Made by a program: the position numbers and the translations under genes. From assembly GCF_000720135.1 (NCBI RefSeq), contig NZ_JOIU01000003.1, positions 186,001 to 250,000 of the forward strand: a stretch of DNA of 64,000 nucleotides. The letters run 5' to 3'. Within the stretch, counting starts at the first letter, position 1. The number at the start of each line of letters is the position of its first letter. Origin of the DNA: Streptomyces sp. NRRL S-1022 (GTDB taxonomy: Bacteria > Actinomycetota > Actinomycetes > Streptomycetales > Streptomycetaceae). Positions 37,519-46,064 of this stretch are shown here, piece by piece. The notes below the pieces were generated by a model. It was not told the DNA's origin, searched no databases, and saw only the letters and a list, made by a program, of their open reading frames with translations.

Positions 37519-37959
37519 TCAGTGCTCAGGTGACTCAACAGGGGCCGAAGTGACCAGTTCTGTCAGAACGCCATGGCAGTCCTTGGGGTGCAGGAAGGTG
37601 ATCCGCGACCCCATGGAGCCGGTCCTGGGCTCCTCGTAGAGCACCCGGATGCCCTTGCCGCGGATCTCCTCGGAGTCGGTGTCGACGTCCGCGGTGCCGA
37701 AGGCGATGTGGTGGACGCCCTCCCCGTTCTTCGCCAGCCACTTGCCGACCGCCGAGTCCTCGCGGGTCGGTTCCAGCAGCTGGAGGTAGGAGGCGCCGCC
37801 GTCCGAGGTCTCGTTGATCTTGAGCATGGCCTCGCGCACGCCCTGTTCCTCGTTGACCTCGGTGTGGAACACCTCGAAGCCGTACGTGGCCCGGTAGAAC
37901 TCGACGGTCGCGTCGAGGTCGTGGCAGGCGATCCCGATGTGGTCGATTCGCGTCAGCAT
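37519..37959 (-). CDS. mce: Methylmalonyl-CoA epimerase, 146 aa
   Basis: Vicinal-oxygen-chelate fold enzyme that interconverts (2R)- and (2S)-methylmalonyl-CoA. Conserved metal ligands are His in [11 protein letters not shown] (residue 7), Glu and His in the second half (GVHHIAFGT, His about 91), and Glu in the C-terminal IRVLYEEPR...[19 protein letters not shown]. It is adjacent to a thiolase and MeaB on the other strand, in a methylmalonyl- and butyryl-CoA gene cluster, although the methylmalonyl-CoA mutase itself is not in the window. Length is typical. Confidence 0.93.
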   Translation of the reverse strand: MLTRIDHIGIACHDLDATVEFYRATYGFEVFHTEVNEEQGVREAMLKINETSDGGASYLQLLEPTREDSAVGKWLAKNGEGVHHIAFGTADVDTDSEEIRGKGIRVLYEEPRTGSMGSRITFLHPKDCHGVLTELVTSAPVESPEH

Positions 37960-38007
37960 GGATTCAGTGCAGCGCTCCCGGGGTGGTTACGCAACGTGCG
38001 CGCGATC

Positions 38008-38029
38008 ACACCGGCAGGCCGGTGACGTC
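38008..38029. promoter_or_regulatory. Abutting palindromes in the mce/thiolase divergent promoter
   Basis: CACCGGC-AG-GCCGGTG (38008-38023) is immediately followed by the palindrome TGACGTCA (38022-38029). They lie midway in the 149-bp divergent gap, suitable for one regulator controlling both genes. Confidence 0.45.
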
Positions 38030-38108
38030 ATGTCCAACCGCTCAGTACATTCGAAGTAAACCCTCGTTCACTCCTCGGCTGTCCGCAGCTGGAAGGGGAT
38101 CCCACCTC

Positions 38109-39308
38109 ATGTCTTCTGGAACGACCAGCTCGGTGATCGTCGCGGGCGCCCGGACGCCCATGGGGCGGCTGCTGGGCTCGCTGAAGTCCTTCTCCGGAGC
38201 CGACCTCGGCGGCTTCGCGATCAAGGCCGCCCTCGACCGTGCGGGGATCGGTGGCGACCAGGTGCAGTACGTCATCATGGGCCAGGTGCTGCAGGCCGGC
38301 GCGGGGCAGATCCCGGCCCGCCAGGCCGCGGTCAAGGCCGGCATCCCGATGAACGTCCCGGCGCTCACCATCAACAAGGTGTGTCTGTCCGGCCTCGACG
38401 CGATCGCCCTCGCCGACCAGCTGATCCGCGCCGGCGAGTTCGACATCGTCGTGGCGGGCGGCCAGGAGTCGATGACCAACGCCCCGCACCTGCTGCCCAA
38501 GTCCCGCGACGGCTTCAAGTACGGCGCCGTGCAGATGCTCGACGCCATGGCCTACGACGGCCTGACCGACCCGTGGGAGAACATCCCGATGGGCGAGTCC
38601 ACCGAGAAGCACAACACCCGTCTCGGCATCGGCCGCGCCGCGCAGGACGAGATCGCCGCCCTGTCCCACCAGCGGGCCGCCGCCGCCCAGAAGAACGGCC
38701 TGTTCGAGGCCGAGATCACCCCGGTGGAGATCCCGCAGCGCAAGGGCGACCCGGTGCTGTTCAGCAAGGACGAGGGCATCCGGGGCGACACCACCGCGGA
38801 GTCCCTGGGCAAGCTGCGCCCGGCCTTCGCCAAGGACGGCACGATCACGGCCGGCTCCTCCTCGCAGATCTCGGACGGTGCGGCGGCCGTGGTCGTGATG
38901 AGCAAGGCCAAGGCCGAGGAGCTGGGCCTCCAGTGGCTGGCGGAGATCGGCGCCCACGGCAACGTGGCCGGTCCGGACAACTCGCTGCAGTCCCAGCCGT
39001 CCAACGCCATCCAGCACGCGCTGAAGAAGGAGGGCCTGGACGTCTCCGACCTGGACCTCATCGAGATCAACGAGGCCTTCGCCGCCGTCGCCGTGCAGTC
39101 AATGAAGGACCTCGGCGTGTCCACGGAAAAGGTGAACGTCAACGGCGGCGCGATCGCGCTGGGCCACCCGATCGGCATGTCCGGCGCCCGGCTCGTGCTC
39201 CACTTGGCGCTGGAGCTGAAGCGGCGCGGCGGCGGTGTCGGCGCGGCGGCGCTGTGCGGTGGTGGCGGCCAGGGTGACGCGCTGATCGTGCGGGTCCCCA
39301 AGGCCTGA
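38109..39308 (+). CDS. Acetyl-CoA C-acetyltransferase (thiolase), 399 aa
   Basis: Biosynthetic-type thiolase that condenses two acetyl-CoA to acetoacetyl-CoA or runs in reverse. The nucleophilic Cys92 is in [13 protein letters not shown]. Next come [10 protein letters not shown], the active-site His in [17 protein letters not shown] (about residue 355) and the second Cys in CGGGGQGDA (about 385). With the hydroxybutyryl-CoA dehydrogenase at 20.2 kb and icmA it can feed butyryl-CoA. ATG 38109 has AAGGGGA upstream. MeaB follows after 51 bp, probably in the same transcript. Confidence 0.94.
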   Translation: MSSGTTSSVIVAGARTPMGRLLGSLKSFSGADLGGFAIKAALDRAGIGGDQVQYVIMGQVLQAGAGQIPARQAAVKAGIPMNVPALTINKVCLSGLDAIALADQLIRAGEFDIVVAGGQESMTNAPHLLPKSRDGFKYGAVQMLDAMAYDGLTDPWENIPMGESTEKHNTRLGIGRAAQDEIAALSHQRAAAAQKNGLFEAEITPVEIPQRKGDPVLFSKDEGIRGDTTAESLGKLRPAFAKDGTITAGSSSQISDGAAAVVVMSKAKAEELGLQWLAEIGAHGNVAGPDNSLQSQPSNAIQHALKKEGLDVSDLDLIEINEAFAAVAVQSMKDLGVSTEKVNVNGGAIALGHPIGMSGARLVLHLALELKRRGGGVGAAALCGGGGQGDALIVRVPKA

Positions 39309-39359
39309 GGTCCCGTAGGTCTCGTGCAGCGGTACGTCGGTGAAGTGAACGGAGCTGTG

Positions 39360-40316
39360 ATGCAGGACGTCTCCTCTCTGGTGGCCCAGGCCAGGGAAGG
39401 CCGGCCGCGGGCCGTGGCCCGGCTGATCTCCTTGGTGGAGGGGGCGTCCCCGCAGCTCAGGGAGGTCATGGCGGCGCTGGCGCCGCTGACCGGCAACGCC
39501 TATGTGGTGGGCCTGACCGGCTCGCCCGGTGTCGGCAAGTCGACCTCCACCTCCGCGCTCGTCACCGCGTACCGCAAGCAGGGCAGGCGGGTCGGCGTCC
39601 TGGCCGTGGACCCCTCCTCGCCGTTCTCCGGGGGCGCCCTGCTCGGCGACCGGGTCCGGATGTCGGACCACGCCTCCGACCCCGGTGTCTACATCCGCTC
39701 GATGGCGACCCGCGGCCACCTCGGCGGCCTCGCCTGGGCGGCCCCGCAGGCCATCCGGGTGCTGGACGCGGCGGGCTGCGACGTGATCCTGGTCGAGACG
39801 GTCGGCGTGGGCCAGTCGGAGGTGGAGATCGCCTCCCAGGCGGACACCTCCGTGGTGCTGCTGGCCCCCGGCATGGGCGACGGCATCCAGGCGGCGAAGG
39901 CCGGCATCCTGGAGATCGGTGACGTCTACGTCGTCAACAAGGCCGACCGGGACGGCGCCGACGCCACCGCCCGCGAGCTGAACCACATGCTGGGCCTGGG
40001 CGAGTCCCGCGGCCCCGGCGACTGGCGTCCGCCGATCGTCAAGACGGTCGCGGCCCGCGCGCAGGGCGTCGACGAGGTCGTGGAGGCCCTGGAGAAGCAC
40101 CGGGCCTGGATGGAGGAGCGGGGCGTCCTCGACGAGCGCCGCAGGGCCCGCGCGGCCCGCGAGGTCGAGACCATCGCGGTCACCGCGCTGCGCGAACGCA
40201 TCGGCGACCTGCACGGCGACCGCCGCCTGAGCGCCCTCGCCGAGCGGATCACCGCCGGCGAACTGGACCCCTACCGCGCGGCGGACGAGCTGGTCGCGGG
40301 CCTGACGCAGGGCTGA
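39360..40316 (+). CDS. meaB: MeaB-type GTPase chaperone of B12-dependent mutases, 318 aa
   Basis: G3E-family SIMIBI GTPase (formerly ArgK/LAO kinase) that loads and protects adenosylcobalamin mutases. P-loop GSPGVGKS (residues 54-61), the switch region VDPSSPFSGGALLGDRVRM, VETVGVGQSEVEI (Walker B-like), NKADRDGAD (NKxD), and a C-terminal dimerisation helix are present. ATG 39360 has GGAG five bases before it. In this window its client is probably IcmA or a methylmalonyl-CoA mutase elsewhere. Downstream gene has its own promoter. Confidence 0.94.
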   Translation: MQDVSSLVAQAREGRPRAVARLISLVEGASPQLREVMAALAPLTGNAYVVGLTGSPGVGKSTSTSALVTAYRKQGRRVGVLAVDPSSPFSGGALLGDRVRMSDHASDPGVYIRSMATRGHLGGLAWAAPQAIRVLDAAGCDVILVETVGVGQSEVEIASQADTSVVLLAPGMGDGIQAAKAGILEIGDVYVVNKADRDGADATARELNHMLGLGESRGPGDWRPPIVKTVAARAQGVDEVVEALEKHRAWMEERGVLDERRRARAAREVETIAVTALRERIGDLHGDRRLSALAERITAGELDPYRAADELVAGLTQG

Positions 40317-40344
40317 GGGCTCGCCGAGCCGGTGATCGCGCTGC

Positions 40345-40350
40345 TAGCGT
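40345..40350 (+). promoter_or_regulatory. -10 box before a seven-codon leader ORF
   Basis: TAGCGT lies seven bases before ATG 40358, the leaderless spacing seen at other genes here. No good -35 is visible. Confidence 0.4.
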
Positions 40351-40357
40351 GACGGGC

Positions 40358-40378
40358 ATGTTCCTCCTCTGGGCGTAG
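40358..40378 (+). CDS. Putative leader peptide MFLLWA upstream of the MFS gene
   Basis: ATG TTC CTC CTC TGG GCG TAG. It is six amino acids long with two Leu and one Trp codon, starting seven bases after a -10-like box and ending 84 bp before the MFS start. GGGGC/GCCCC complementary tracts lie in between. It looks like an attenuation leader or a tiny translated ORF that couples expression, but it is far too short for statistics and may be chance. Confidence 0.35.
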   Translation: MFLLWA

Positions 40379-40462
40379 AGCGCACCCGGGATCGCGGGGC
40401 CGAGCGACGGCCACCGCGCCCCTCGGTGTCCCTCTTCCGCCTCTCCCCAGGGGAGCTTCCGC

Positions 40463-41707
40463 GTGTCCACGCACCTTTGGCGGCCCTCGTACGCCGCCGT
40501 CCTGCGCGTCCCGCATGCGCGCCGCGCCTTCACCGCCGCCCTCACCGCCCGCCTGTCCTACGGCACGGTCGCCCTCGCGGTCCTGCTGTCCGTCTCCCGG
40601 GGCACCGGGTCCTGGGCGGTGTCCGGCACCGTGCTGTCCCTGTTCGGCGCCACGACGGTCTTCCTGATGCCGTTGCGGGCCTCGCTGATCGACCGGCACG
40701 GCCCGCGCCGGGCCCTGCTGCCCATGTCGGCGCTGTACGGCGCCCTGCTGAGCGTCCTGGCGGCCCTCACCTGGCGTCCCGGGGCCCCGGCGGCGCCGAT
40801 CGCCGTGTCCGCCGCCCTGGCCGGGGCCTGCGCACCGCCGCTGGGCCCGGTCATGCGCGCCCTGTGGTCCGAACTGGTCGCGGACGGGGACCTGCTGCGG
40901 CGCGCCTACAGCCTCGACGGCGTCGCCGAGGAACTGCTGTACGTCTCCGGTCCGGCACTGGTCGGCGTGCTCGCGGGCTTCGCCCCGCCGGCCGCCGGCA
41001 TCCTGCTGAGCGCGGTGCTGAACGTGGCGGGCACCTGTGCCTTCGTCAGCTCCCCGGTGCTGCCCGCCCCGCGCCCGGCGCGCCGCCGGGAGCGGCCGGC
41101 CGCGGTCCGGGGCCTGCTGCCCCCGGTGGCGGTCGCGCTGGGCGTCGGGCTGGCCCTCAGCTCCGTGGAACTGCTGGTCATGGCCTTCGCCACGGAACGC
41201 TCCTACGACCCCGCCCTCGTCCCCTGGGTGCTGGGCGCGCTCTCGGCGGGCAGCGCGCTGGGCGGTCTGGCCAACGGGGCCGTGCGGTGGCGTACGGCCG
41301 CCCGGGTGCGGCTCGGCCGGTTCGCGGCGGCCCTCGGGGTGGTCCTCGCCCTGGCCGGGCTGGTCTGCGACCTGTGGACGCTCACCGCCGTGATGGCGCT
41401 CGCCGGCGCGTTCATCGCCCCGGCGCTGACGACGGCGTACCTGCTGGCCGACGAGACGGCGGCGGAAGGGTCCCGGACCCGGGCCGGGGCGTGGGTGAAC
41501 ACCGGGGTGAACGCGGGAAGCTCGGCCGGGGCGCTGGCGGCGGGGCTGCTGATCGGCCGGCTCCCGTTGTCCGTGTGCTTCGCCCTGGCGGGCGCGACGG
41601 CCCTGGCCGCGGCGGCCGCGGCGGCCGTGCGGCCGCGGGGTGCGGGTGGCCGGCCGCACGGTTCCCCGCGTCCCCGGGAAGCCGCGGGCGAGCCGCCCGC
41701 GGCCTGA
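40463..41707 (+). CDS. MFS transporter, 414 aa
   Basis: Twelve-segment major facilitator protein. The loop between helices 2 and 3 has SLIDRHGPRRAL, which corresponds to the family's D-R-x-G-R-R-x-x motif. Conserved Gly-rich helices include GALSAGSALGGLANGAVRW and NTGVNAGSSAGALAAGLLIGRL. A long Arg/Gly/Pro tail follows. Probably a drug or metabolite exporter. GTG 40463 has AGGGGAG upstream. A MarR gene on the opposite strand follows only 12 bp later. Substrate unknown. Confidence 0.9.
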   Translation: MSTHLWRPSYAAVLRVPHARRAFTAALTARLSYGTVALAVLLSVSRGTGSWAVSGTVLSLFGATTVFLMPLRASLIDRHGPRRALLPMSALYGALLSVLAALTWRPGAPAAPIAVSAALAGACAPPLGPVMRALWSELVADGDLLRRAYSLDGVAEELLYVSGPALVGVLAGFAPPAAGILLSAVLNVAGTCAFVSSPVLPAPRPARRRERPAAVRGLLPPVAVALGVGLALSSVELLVMAFATERSYDPALVPWVLGALSAGSALGGLANGAVRWRTAARVRLGRFAAALGVVLALAGLVCDLWTLTAVMALAGAFIAPALTTAYLLADETAAEGSRTRAGAWVNTGVNAGSSAGALAAGLLIGRLPLSVCFALAGATALAAAAAAAVRPRGAGGRPHGSPRPREAAGEPPAA

Positions 41708-41719
41708 GCCCGGCGGGGC

Positions 41720-42196
41720 TCAAGGGCGCCCCCGCTGCCCCCTCAGGTGCTCGGCGATCGGCTTGAGCGCCTTGTCCAGCTCCATCAGCGCGTCCGGGGA
41801 CAACAGGTCGATGAAATGCCGCCGCACCGATGCCACATGGTGCGGGGCGACCTTCTTCATCGTCTCCATGCCGTGCTCCGTGAGCACGGCGTACAGTCCC
41901 CGGCGGTCCGACTCGCAGTTCTCCCGGCGCACCAGGTTCGCGTTCTCCATCCGCGTGATCTGGTGCGAGAGCCGGCTCTTGGACTGCAGTGTGGCCGAGG
42001 CGAGGTCGCTCATCCGCATCCGCACGTCGTCCGACTCGGACAGGTTCACCAGGATCTCGTAGTCGTTCATTGTCAGGCCGAACGGCTGCAGATCCTTTTC
42101 GAGCTGGTACGTCAACAGCCTGTTGACCTCCAGGTGGGTGCGCCAGGCGCACTGCTCCGCATCGGTCAGCCAGCGCGTGGCCGTCTCGGTCTCCAT
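41720..42196 (-). CDS. MarR family transcriptional regulator, 158 aa
   Basis: Winged-helix MarR protein: YEILVNLSESDDVRMRMSDLASATLQSKSRLSHQITRMENANLVRRENCESDRRGLYAVLTEHG (about residues 45-110). It is convergent to the MFS gene (12 bp apart), so it is not necessarily its regulator. An inverted repeat covers its own -35/spacer, and a -10 box TAGACT lies six bases before the ATG (leaderless), fitting autoregulation. AIM24-family genes lie upstream on the same strand, after an inverted repeat at 42242-42273. Confidence 0.92.
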   Translation of the reverse strand: METETATRWLTDAEQCAWRTHLEVNRLLTYQLEKDLQPFGLTMNDYEILVNLSESDDVRMRMSDLASATLQSKSRLSHQITRMENANLVRRENCESDRRGLYAVLTEHGMETMKKVAPHHVASVRRHFIDLLSPDALMELDKALKPIAEHLRGQRGRP

Positions 42197-42202
42197 GAAT
42201 GA

Positions 42203-42236
42203 AGTCTACCTAAGAAGTTGAATGGCGAACTACTTC
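42203..42236 (-). promoter_or_regulatory. Leaderless promoter and operator of the MarR gene
   Basis: On the minus strand, -10 TAGACT (42203-42208) is six bases before ATG. An inverted repeat AGTT-N8-AACT (42216-42231) is nested in GAAGT-N13-ACTTC (42214-42236). The repeat spans the expected -35 region. Confidence 0.55.
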
Positions 42237-42288
42237 GGGTGGTGTGACAGTGCGCACGCGTTCGACGTCACACTCAGCAGACTACCGC

Positions 42289-43098
42289 TCACAGTCCGAA
42301 GCGACGCTGGAGGTCCCCCAGCTGTCCGGGAAGGCGCGGTACGCCCGACGATTGCGGACCGTGTCCGCCCGGTGCCGTTCCGCCACCTCCGGGGACCCCC
42401 GGCTCGGACGGAACGGCCCCCGTGGCCGGCTCGGCCATCAGGGCCTCCGTCGACTGCAGCAGGACCGTCCCGGCGCCCACGAACTCGAACTGGTGCTCCT
42501 CCCCGGAAACCCCGCCGAAGCCCGTAACCGCACGGAGTCCGCCCAGTACACCCGCCATGTATCCGTGGTCGTAGTGATGGCACGGGGACGGGCAGTCGGC
42601 CCACCCGACGAGCGCCTGGGGGTCGACCCGGATCGGGGGTTCCATGAACACCACCGGCCCGTTAGAGGCGGCCACAAACTTCCCGGTTCCGATAAGGGTC
42701 AGAAAACCCGGCACGATCGATTGCTTCAGCGCGAGACTTGGCTGAAAAGCGAGCAGATTGCCCGCGCGAATGGTCAAGTTCCCGTCGTCCAGGTCGTAGG
42801 AGTTGACGTCGAAGGCCCGGTCGGCCAGCAGCATCTTGCCGGAGCCCTGCGCCACGACCCAGTCGCTCGCGTGCAGTGGCGAATGGAACGAGGTGCGGAC
42901 GAGCCGGTCGAGCCGGCCGTGCCCGATGCCGTTGAACTCGATCGCCCCGTAGTAGGCGATCATCTTCCCCTTCTGCAGGAACCACTGCCCGCTCTTGAGC
43001 TCGACGCAGAAGGTGTAGCTGTTCACGTTGTCGTCGGCCGGCAGGGTGACCGGGTCGTACACGACCGGTCCGGCGCCCGGTGCTCCGTAGGTGCTCAC
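42289..43098 (-). CDS. AIM24 family protein (third gene of tandem trio), 269 aa
   Basis: Member of the AIM24/TspB-type beta-helical family: ...SDWVVAQGSGKMLLADRAFDVNSYDLDDGNLTIRAGNLLAFQPSL, then LTGTGKFVAAS, SNGPVVFMEPP, RVDPQALVGW. Starts with GTG overlapping the stop of the second AIM24 gene (GTGA). A short stretch around 42690-42790 uses AT-rich codons unlike the rest. It is longer than its two neighbours because of extra N- and C-terminal segments. Family role in bacteria is unknown; AIM24 in yeast concerns mitochondrial inner-membrane organisation. Confidence 0.88.
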   Translation of the reverse strand: MSTYGAPGAGPVVYDPVTLPADDNVNSYTFCVELKSGQWFLQKGKMIAYYGAIEFNGIGHGRLDRLVRTSFHSPLHASDWVVAQGSGKMLLADRAFDVNSYDLDDGNLTIRAGNLLAFQPSLALKQSIVPGFLTLIGTGKFVAASNGPVVFMEPPIRVDPQALVGWADCPSPCHHYDHGYMAGVLGGLRAVTGFGGVSGEEHQFEFVGAGTVLLQSTEALMAEPATGAVPSEPGVPGGGGTAPGGHGPQSSGVPRLPGQLGDLQRRFGL

Positions 43099-43745
43099 AG
43101 CTTCTCCTCCGACGCCTGGACGTAGACCGTGCCGTTGCCGCTCAGCTCCAGCTGGAAGGCCTCGCCGGAGCCGCGGCCGATCATGTCGCGCCAGCCGAGG
43201 GCGGTGGAGAGCTTGTTGCGGACCTCGCCGTGGTGGGCGACGTAGGCCTGGGGGTCGACGTGGACCGGGCGCTGCGGGGTGACCGGGATCCCGAAGACGC
43301 CGCCGTGCGCCATCACGGCCACCGAGCCGTGGCCCTGGAGCGTCGTGGTGAACAGGCCCTGCCCGGTGACCTGGCCCCGGACCATGCCCATGACCCCGCC
43401 CTGTGAGCCCAGGAACATCGTGCCCTGGCGCAGCGTGCCCTCGAAGGCGAGCAGTCGGTCGGCCTCGACGTAGAGCGTGTCGCCGGAGAGGGCGATCACA
43501 TGGACGTGGTGGCCGCCGTGCCCGAAGAAGACCGTGCCGCTGCCCTCCACGGTCATCAGCGGGGTCGCCTCGCCGGCCACCCGGCGCCCGATCATGGACA
43601 TCAGGCCGCCCTGCCCGCCCTGGACGTTGGGTGTGAAGGACACGTCCCCCTTGTAGGCGAGCATCGCCCCGCGCTGGCTGAACAGCCGCCGCCCCGGCGC
43701 CACGGTCGCCTCGACCATCTTGGAGTTGATCTCTCGGAAGGTCAT
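43095..43745 (-). CDS. AIM24 family protein (second gene of tandem trio), 216 aa
   Basis: Same repeat-type beta fold as its neighbours: RLFSQRGAMLAYKGDVSFTPNVQGGQGGLM, MIGRRVAGEATPLMTVEGSGTVFFGHGGHHVHVIAL, ADRLLAFEGTLRQGTMFLGSQGGVMGMVRGQVTGQGLFTTTLQGHGSVAVMAHGG, PVHVDPQAYVAHHG, FQLELSGNGTVYVQASEEKL. Stop overlaps the next start and the start is one base from the upstream stop, so the three genes are one translational unit. No signal peptide; cytoplasmic or membrane-associated. Confidence 0.9.
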   Translation of the reverse strand: MTFREINSKMVEATVAPGRRLFSQRGAMLAYKGDVSFTPNVQGGQGGLMSMIGRRVAGEATPLMTVEGSGTVFFGHGGHHVHVIALSGDTLYVEADRLLAFEGTLRQGTMFLGSQGGVMGMVRGQVTGQGLFTTTLQGHGSVAVMAHGGVFGIPVTPQRPVHVDPQAYVAHHGEVRNKLSTALGWRDMIGRGSGEAFQLELSGNGTVYVQASEEKL

Positions 43746-43746
43746 C

Positions 43747-44379
43747 TCACAGGTCCCCCGCGATCGTGTTCCGCTCGCTCGGCTGCACGTACACCAGGCC
43801 GTCGCCCTCGAAGCGGATCTGGAACGCCTCGCCGCCGCCCTCCCCGAGGAGCGTGCGGAACGTCACACCGGACTGGAAGGACTGCCGGAGGTCGCCCTGA
43901 TGGGCCACATAGGCGCCCGGATCGACGATCAGCGGGTACTGCGGGGTGACCCGGAGCACGACCGCCGGCCCGTCGGAGATGATCGCCGCCTGGCCGTGGC
44001 CCTCCACGGTCGTCGTGAACAGGCCGTTGCCCTGCGAGGCCCCGCGCAGCCCCGTGAAGGTCGTGCCCGTCCGCAGCCCCGCGTCCGTCGCCAGCAGGTT
44101 GCCCGCCTCCACGCAGAGCTTGTCACCCCGGAGGCCGACCAGGTTGATCTCGGCCGCCCGGTCCGCGAACCAGCAGGTCCCGTGCCCTCTCACCTCCATC
44201 ACCGTCATCTGCTCGCCGGTGAGCCGCCGGGTGACCATCCCGCGCAGCCCCTCGCCGCCACCGCTCAGCTTCTTGAAGGCCATCTGCCCGTCGTACGCGA
44301 CCATCGAGCCGTTCTTCGCCTTGACGGCGTCCCCGGTCATGTCGACGGCGAGCACCTTGCTGCCCTGGAGTCGGAACAT
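43747..44379 (-). CDS. AIM24 family protein (first gene of tandem trio), 210 aa
   Basis: Closely parallels the second gene: VDMTGDAVKAKNGSMVAYDGQMAFKKLSGGGEGL, RRLTGEQMTVMEVRGHGTCWFADRAAEINLVGL, TGLRGASQGNGLFTTTVEGHGQAAIISDGPAVVLRV, PLIVDPGAYVAHQGDLRQSF, FQIRFEGDGLVYVQPSERN. ATG 44379 is chosen because it begins the conserved MFRLQGSKVL strand; longer frames upstream lack the family start. It is divergent from the DUF3817 gene across a 154-bp promoter region. Confidence 0.9.
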   Translation of the reverse strand: MFRLQGSKVLAVDMTGDAVKAKNGSMVAYDGQMAFKKLSGGGEGLRGMVTRRLTGEQMTVMEVRGHGTCWFADRAAEINLVGLRGDKLCVEAGNLLATDAGLRTGTTFTGLRGASQGNGLFTTTVEGHGQAAIISDGPAVVLRVTPQYPLIVDPGAYVAHQGDLRQSFQSGVTFRTLLGEGGGEAFQIRFEGDGLVYVQPSERNTIAGDL

Positions 44380-44429
44380 CGCCACGCTGCGAAAGTAGCG
44401 GCCCGGTGGGTGGACGGAACAGGGCCCAT

Positions 44430-44512
44430 GGGTGGAGACCCACCCTGAGCGGACCCTTACGGGCGCGGTTTGCCACAATGGGGGAACGCTTGTGCGTGCG
44501 TTCACAAACGAT
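44430..44512. promoter_or_regulatory. Divergent promoter region with inverted repeats (AIM24 trio / DUF3817)
   Basis: GGGTGG-AGAC-CCACCC (about 44430-44445) forms a short hairpin. Nearer the DUF3817 gene, GAACGC and GCGTTC arms (about 44485-44504) overlap TTGTG/CACAA arms. These could be operators for one regulator acting both ways. Confidence 0.35.
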
Positions 44513-44533
44513 TACTCCCACCGAAGGTGACCC

Positions 44534-44878
44534 GTGGACATCAAGACCGCCACCTCCCTCCGCCGTCTCCGCCTGGTCTCGGCCCCGGAGGCCGTGTCCT
44601 TCCTGATCCTGTTGCTCTGCTCGGTGCTGAAGCGGACCACGGACTTCAACGCGGTCCCCGTGATGGGCGCGATCCACGGCGTCCTGTTCGTCCTGTACGT
44701 GATCTTCTGGGCGGACGCCTGGAACCGCACCAAGTGGCCGCTGGGTACGGCGGCCCTCTACTTCGTCCTCTCGGTGCTGCCCACCGGCGGCTTCTTCGCC
44801 GAGCGCAAGCTGCGCCGCGAGGCCGAGGACGCCGTCATCGCCGCCCGGGCCCGCCAGGAAGGAGTCGTGAACGCATGA
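44534..44878 (+). CDS. DUF3817 family membrane protein, 114 aa
   Basis: Three membrane segments with the family pattern: [77 protein letters not shown]. The tail is charged. GTG 44534 follows GAAGGTGACCC. The stop overlaps the next gene by ATGA. A paralogue lies at 48681. Function unknown; the family is a small integral membrane group common in actinobacteria. Confidence 0.88.
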   Translation: MDIKTATSLRRLRLVSAPEAVSFLILLLCSVLKRTTDFNAVPVMGAIHGVLFVLYVIFWADAWNRTKWPLGTAALYFVLSVLPTGGFFAERKLRREAEDAVIAARARQEGVVNA

Positions 44879-45168
44879 TCGTCGCCTTCTCCGTGACGCC
44901 CCTCGGCGTCGGCGAGGACGTGGGGGAGTACGTCGCCGACGCCGTGCGCGTGGTCCGCGAGTCGGGCCTGCCGAACCGCACCGACGCCATGTTCACCTCG
45001 ATCGAGGGGGAGTGGGACGAGGTCATGGACGTCGTCCGGCGGGCCGTCGCCGCCGTGGAGGCGCGCGCCCCGCGCGTGTCGCTCGTCCTCAAGGCGGACA
45101 TCCGGCCCGGGGTGACGGACGGACTCACCTCCAAGGTGGAGACCGTCGAGCGGCACATCGCGCAGTAG
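44875..45168 (+). CDS. MTH1187-family (YkoF-like) thiamine-binding-type protein, 97 aa
   Basis: Small ferredoxin-like fold protein: [57 protein letters not shown], then [13 protein letters not shown]...SKVETVERH. The family binds thiamine or related metabolites in other bacteria. Start overlaps the DUF3817 stop, so the pair is co-translated. Followed by a classical terminator. Confidence 0.88.
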   Translation: MIVAFSVTPLGVGEDVGEYVADAVRVVRESGLPNRTDAMFTSIEGEWDEVMDVVRRAVAAVEARAPRVSLVLKADIRPGVTDGLTSKVETVERHIAQ

Positions 45169-45190
45169 CCGGCCCGCCCCGGCAGCCGAA

Positions 45191-45216
45191 CCCCGGTCCT
45201 GTGGGCCGGGGTTTTT
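45191..45216 (+). terminator. Rho-independent terminator
   Basis: CCCCGG (45191-45196) pairs with CCGGGG (45206-45211), extended by CC/GG with a one-base bulge, and is followed by TTTTT (45212-45216). This is the clearest T-run terminator in the window. Confidence 0.85.
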
Positions 45217-45228
45217 CCGTCCCCAAGG

Positions 45229-45290
45229 TTTGAGCGATCGCTCAAAAGAACGGTATCTTCCCTCCCAGAGGACTTGAGCAGTCGCTCAAA
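45229..45290. promoter_or_regulatory. Twin TetR-type palindromes flanking a promoter
   Basis: TTTGAGCGATCGCTCAAA (45229-45246) is a perfect 18-bp palindrome, and CTTGAGCAGTCGCTCAAA (45273-45290) repeats it with minor changes. The -10-like TATCTT lies between them. A TetR gene is third in the operon they control, so this is a likely autoregulatory pair. Confidence 0.8.
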
Positions 45291-45314
45291 CACCGTGCTC
45301 ACGTGGGGGAACAC

Positions 45315-46064
45315 ATGGGTCTCTACATAGAGACGCACATCCGCGCCGACCTCGACGAGCTGTGGGCCCGCACCCAGGACCCGGCCCGGCATCAGCGCTG
45401 GGACCTGCGCTTCACCGAGATCCACCACCTCCCGCGCGCGGAGGGCGAACCGCAGCGCTTCCGTTACGCCACCCGGGTGCTGCCGTTCCTCACGGTCTCC
45501 GGCACCGGCGTCGCCGCCGGCGAGAAGGAACGCCCCGACGGCACCCGCACCTCCGCCCTGCGCTTCGCCTCCCCGCACCCCCTCTCCCTGATCGCCGAGG
45601 GCAGCGGCTACTGGCGCTACGTCCCCGACGCCCACGGCGTCCGCTTCCTCACCGGCTACGACTACCGCCCCCGCTGGGGAGCCCCCGGTGCCCTCGCCGA
45701 CCGTCTGCTGTTCCGGCCGCTCATGGGCTGGGCGACCGCCTGGTCCTTCGACCGGCTCCGGCTCTGGCTGGAGCGGGGCATCACCCCCGAGCGGGCCCTG
45801 GCCAACTGGCTCGCCGAACTGACCGCCCGCGCGCTCCTGCTCGCCCTGTGCCTGACCGCGCTGGACCGGGGCTCGCTCCCCGGCCCGGCCCCCCTCGCGG
45901 ACTCGATGGCCTACCTGTGCCCGCTGCTGCTCGTGCTCGGCATCTCCCTCGCCCTGTTCAAGGCACCCCTGGCCACGACCCCGGCCGCCCGCCGCTGCCT
46001 GCGCGCCCCCGCCACCCGGGCCCGCGCGCCCCGGCTGCTGAAGACCCTGGAGGAGCACGGATGA
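45315..46064 (+). CDS. SRPBCC-like membrane protein of unknown function, 249 aa
   Basis: The N-terminal half resembles a START/SRPBCC hydrophobic-ligand domain: ETHIRADLDELWARTQDPARHQRWDLRFTEI...VSGTGVAAGEKERPDGTRTSALRF. Two C-terminal hydrophobic helices (about residues 170-190 and 200-220) would anchor it. First gene of a three-gene operon with a DUF4166 protein and TetR. ATG 45315 is chosen over GTG 45303 because of the GLYIETHI start. A lipid-binding role is inferred. Confidence 0.75.
   Translation: MGLYIETHIRADLDELWARTQDPARHQRWDLRFTEIHHLPRAEGEPQRFRYATRVLPFLTVSGTGVAAGEKERPDGTRTSALRFASPHPLSLIAEGSGYWRYVPDAHGVRFLTGYDYRPRWGAPGALADRLLFRPLMGWATAWSFDRLRLWLERGITPERALANWLAELTARALLLALCLTALDRGSLPGPAPLADSMAYLCPLLLVLGISLALFKAPLATTPAARRCLRAPATRARAPRLLKTLEEHG

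Noticed and set aside
33089..37639. A long open frame on the plus strand opposite scy
   Set aside because: It mirrors the coiled-coil repeats as Leu/Gly-rich text, a typical shadow of Ala/Glu-rich coding.
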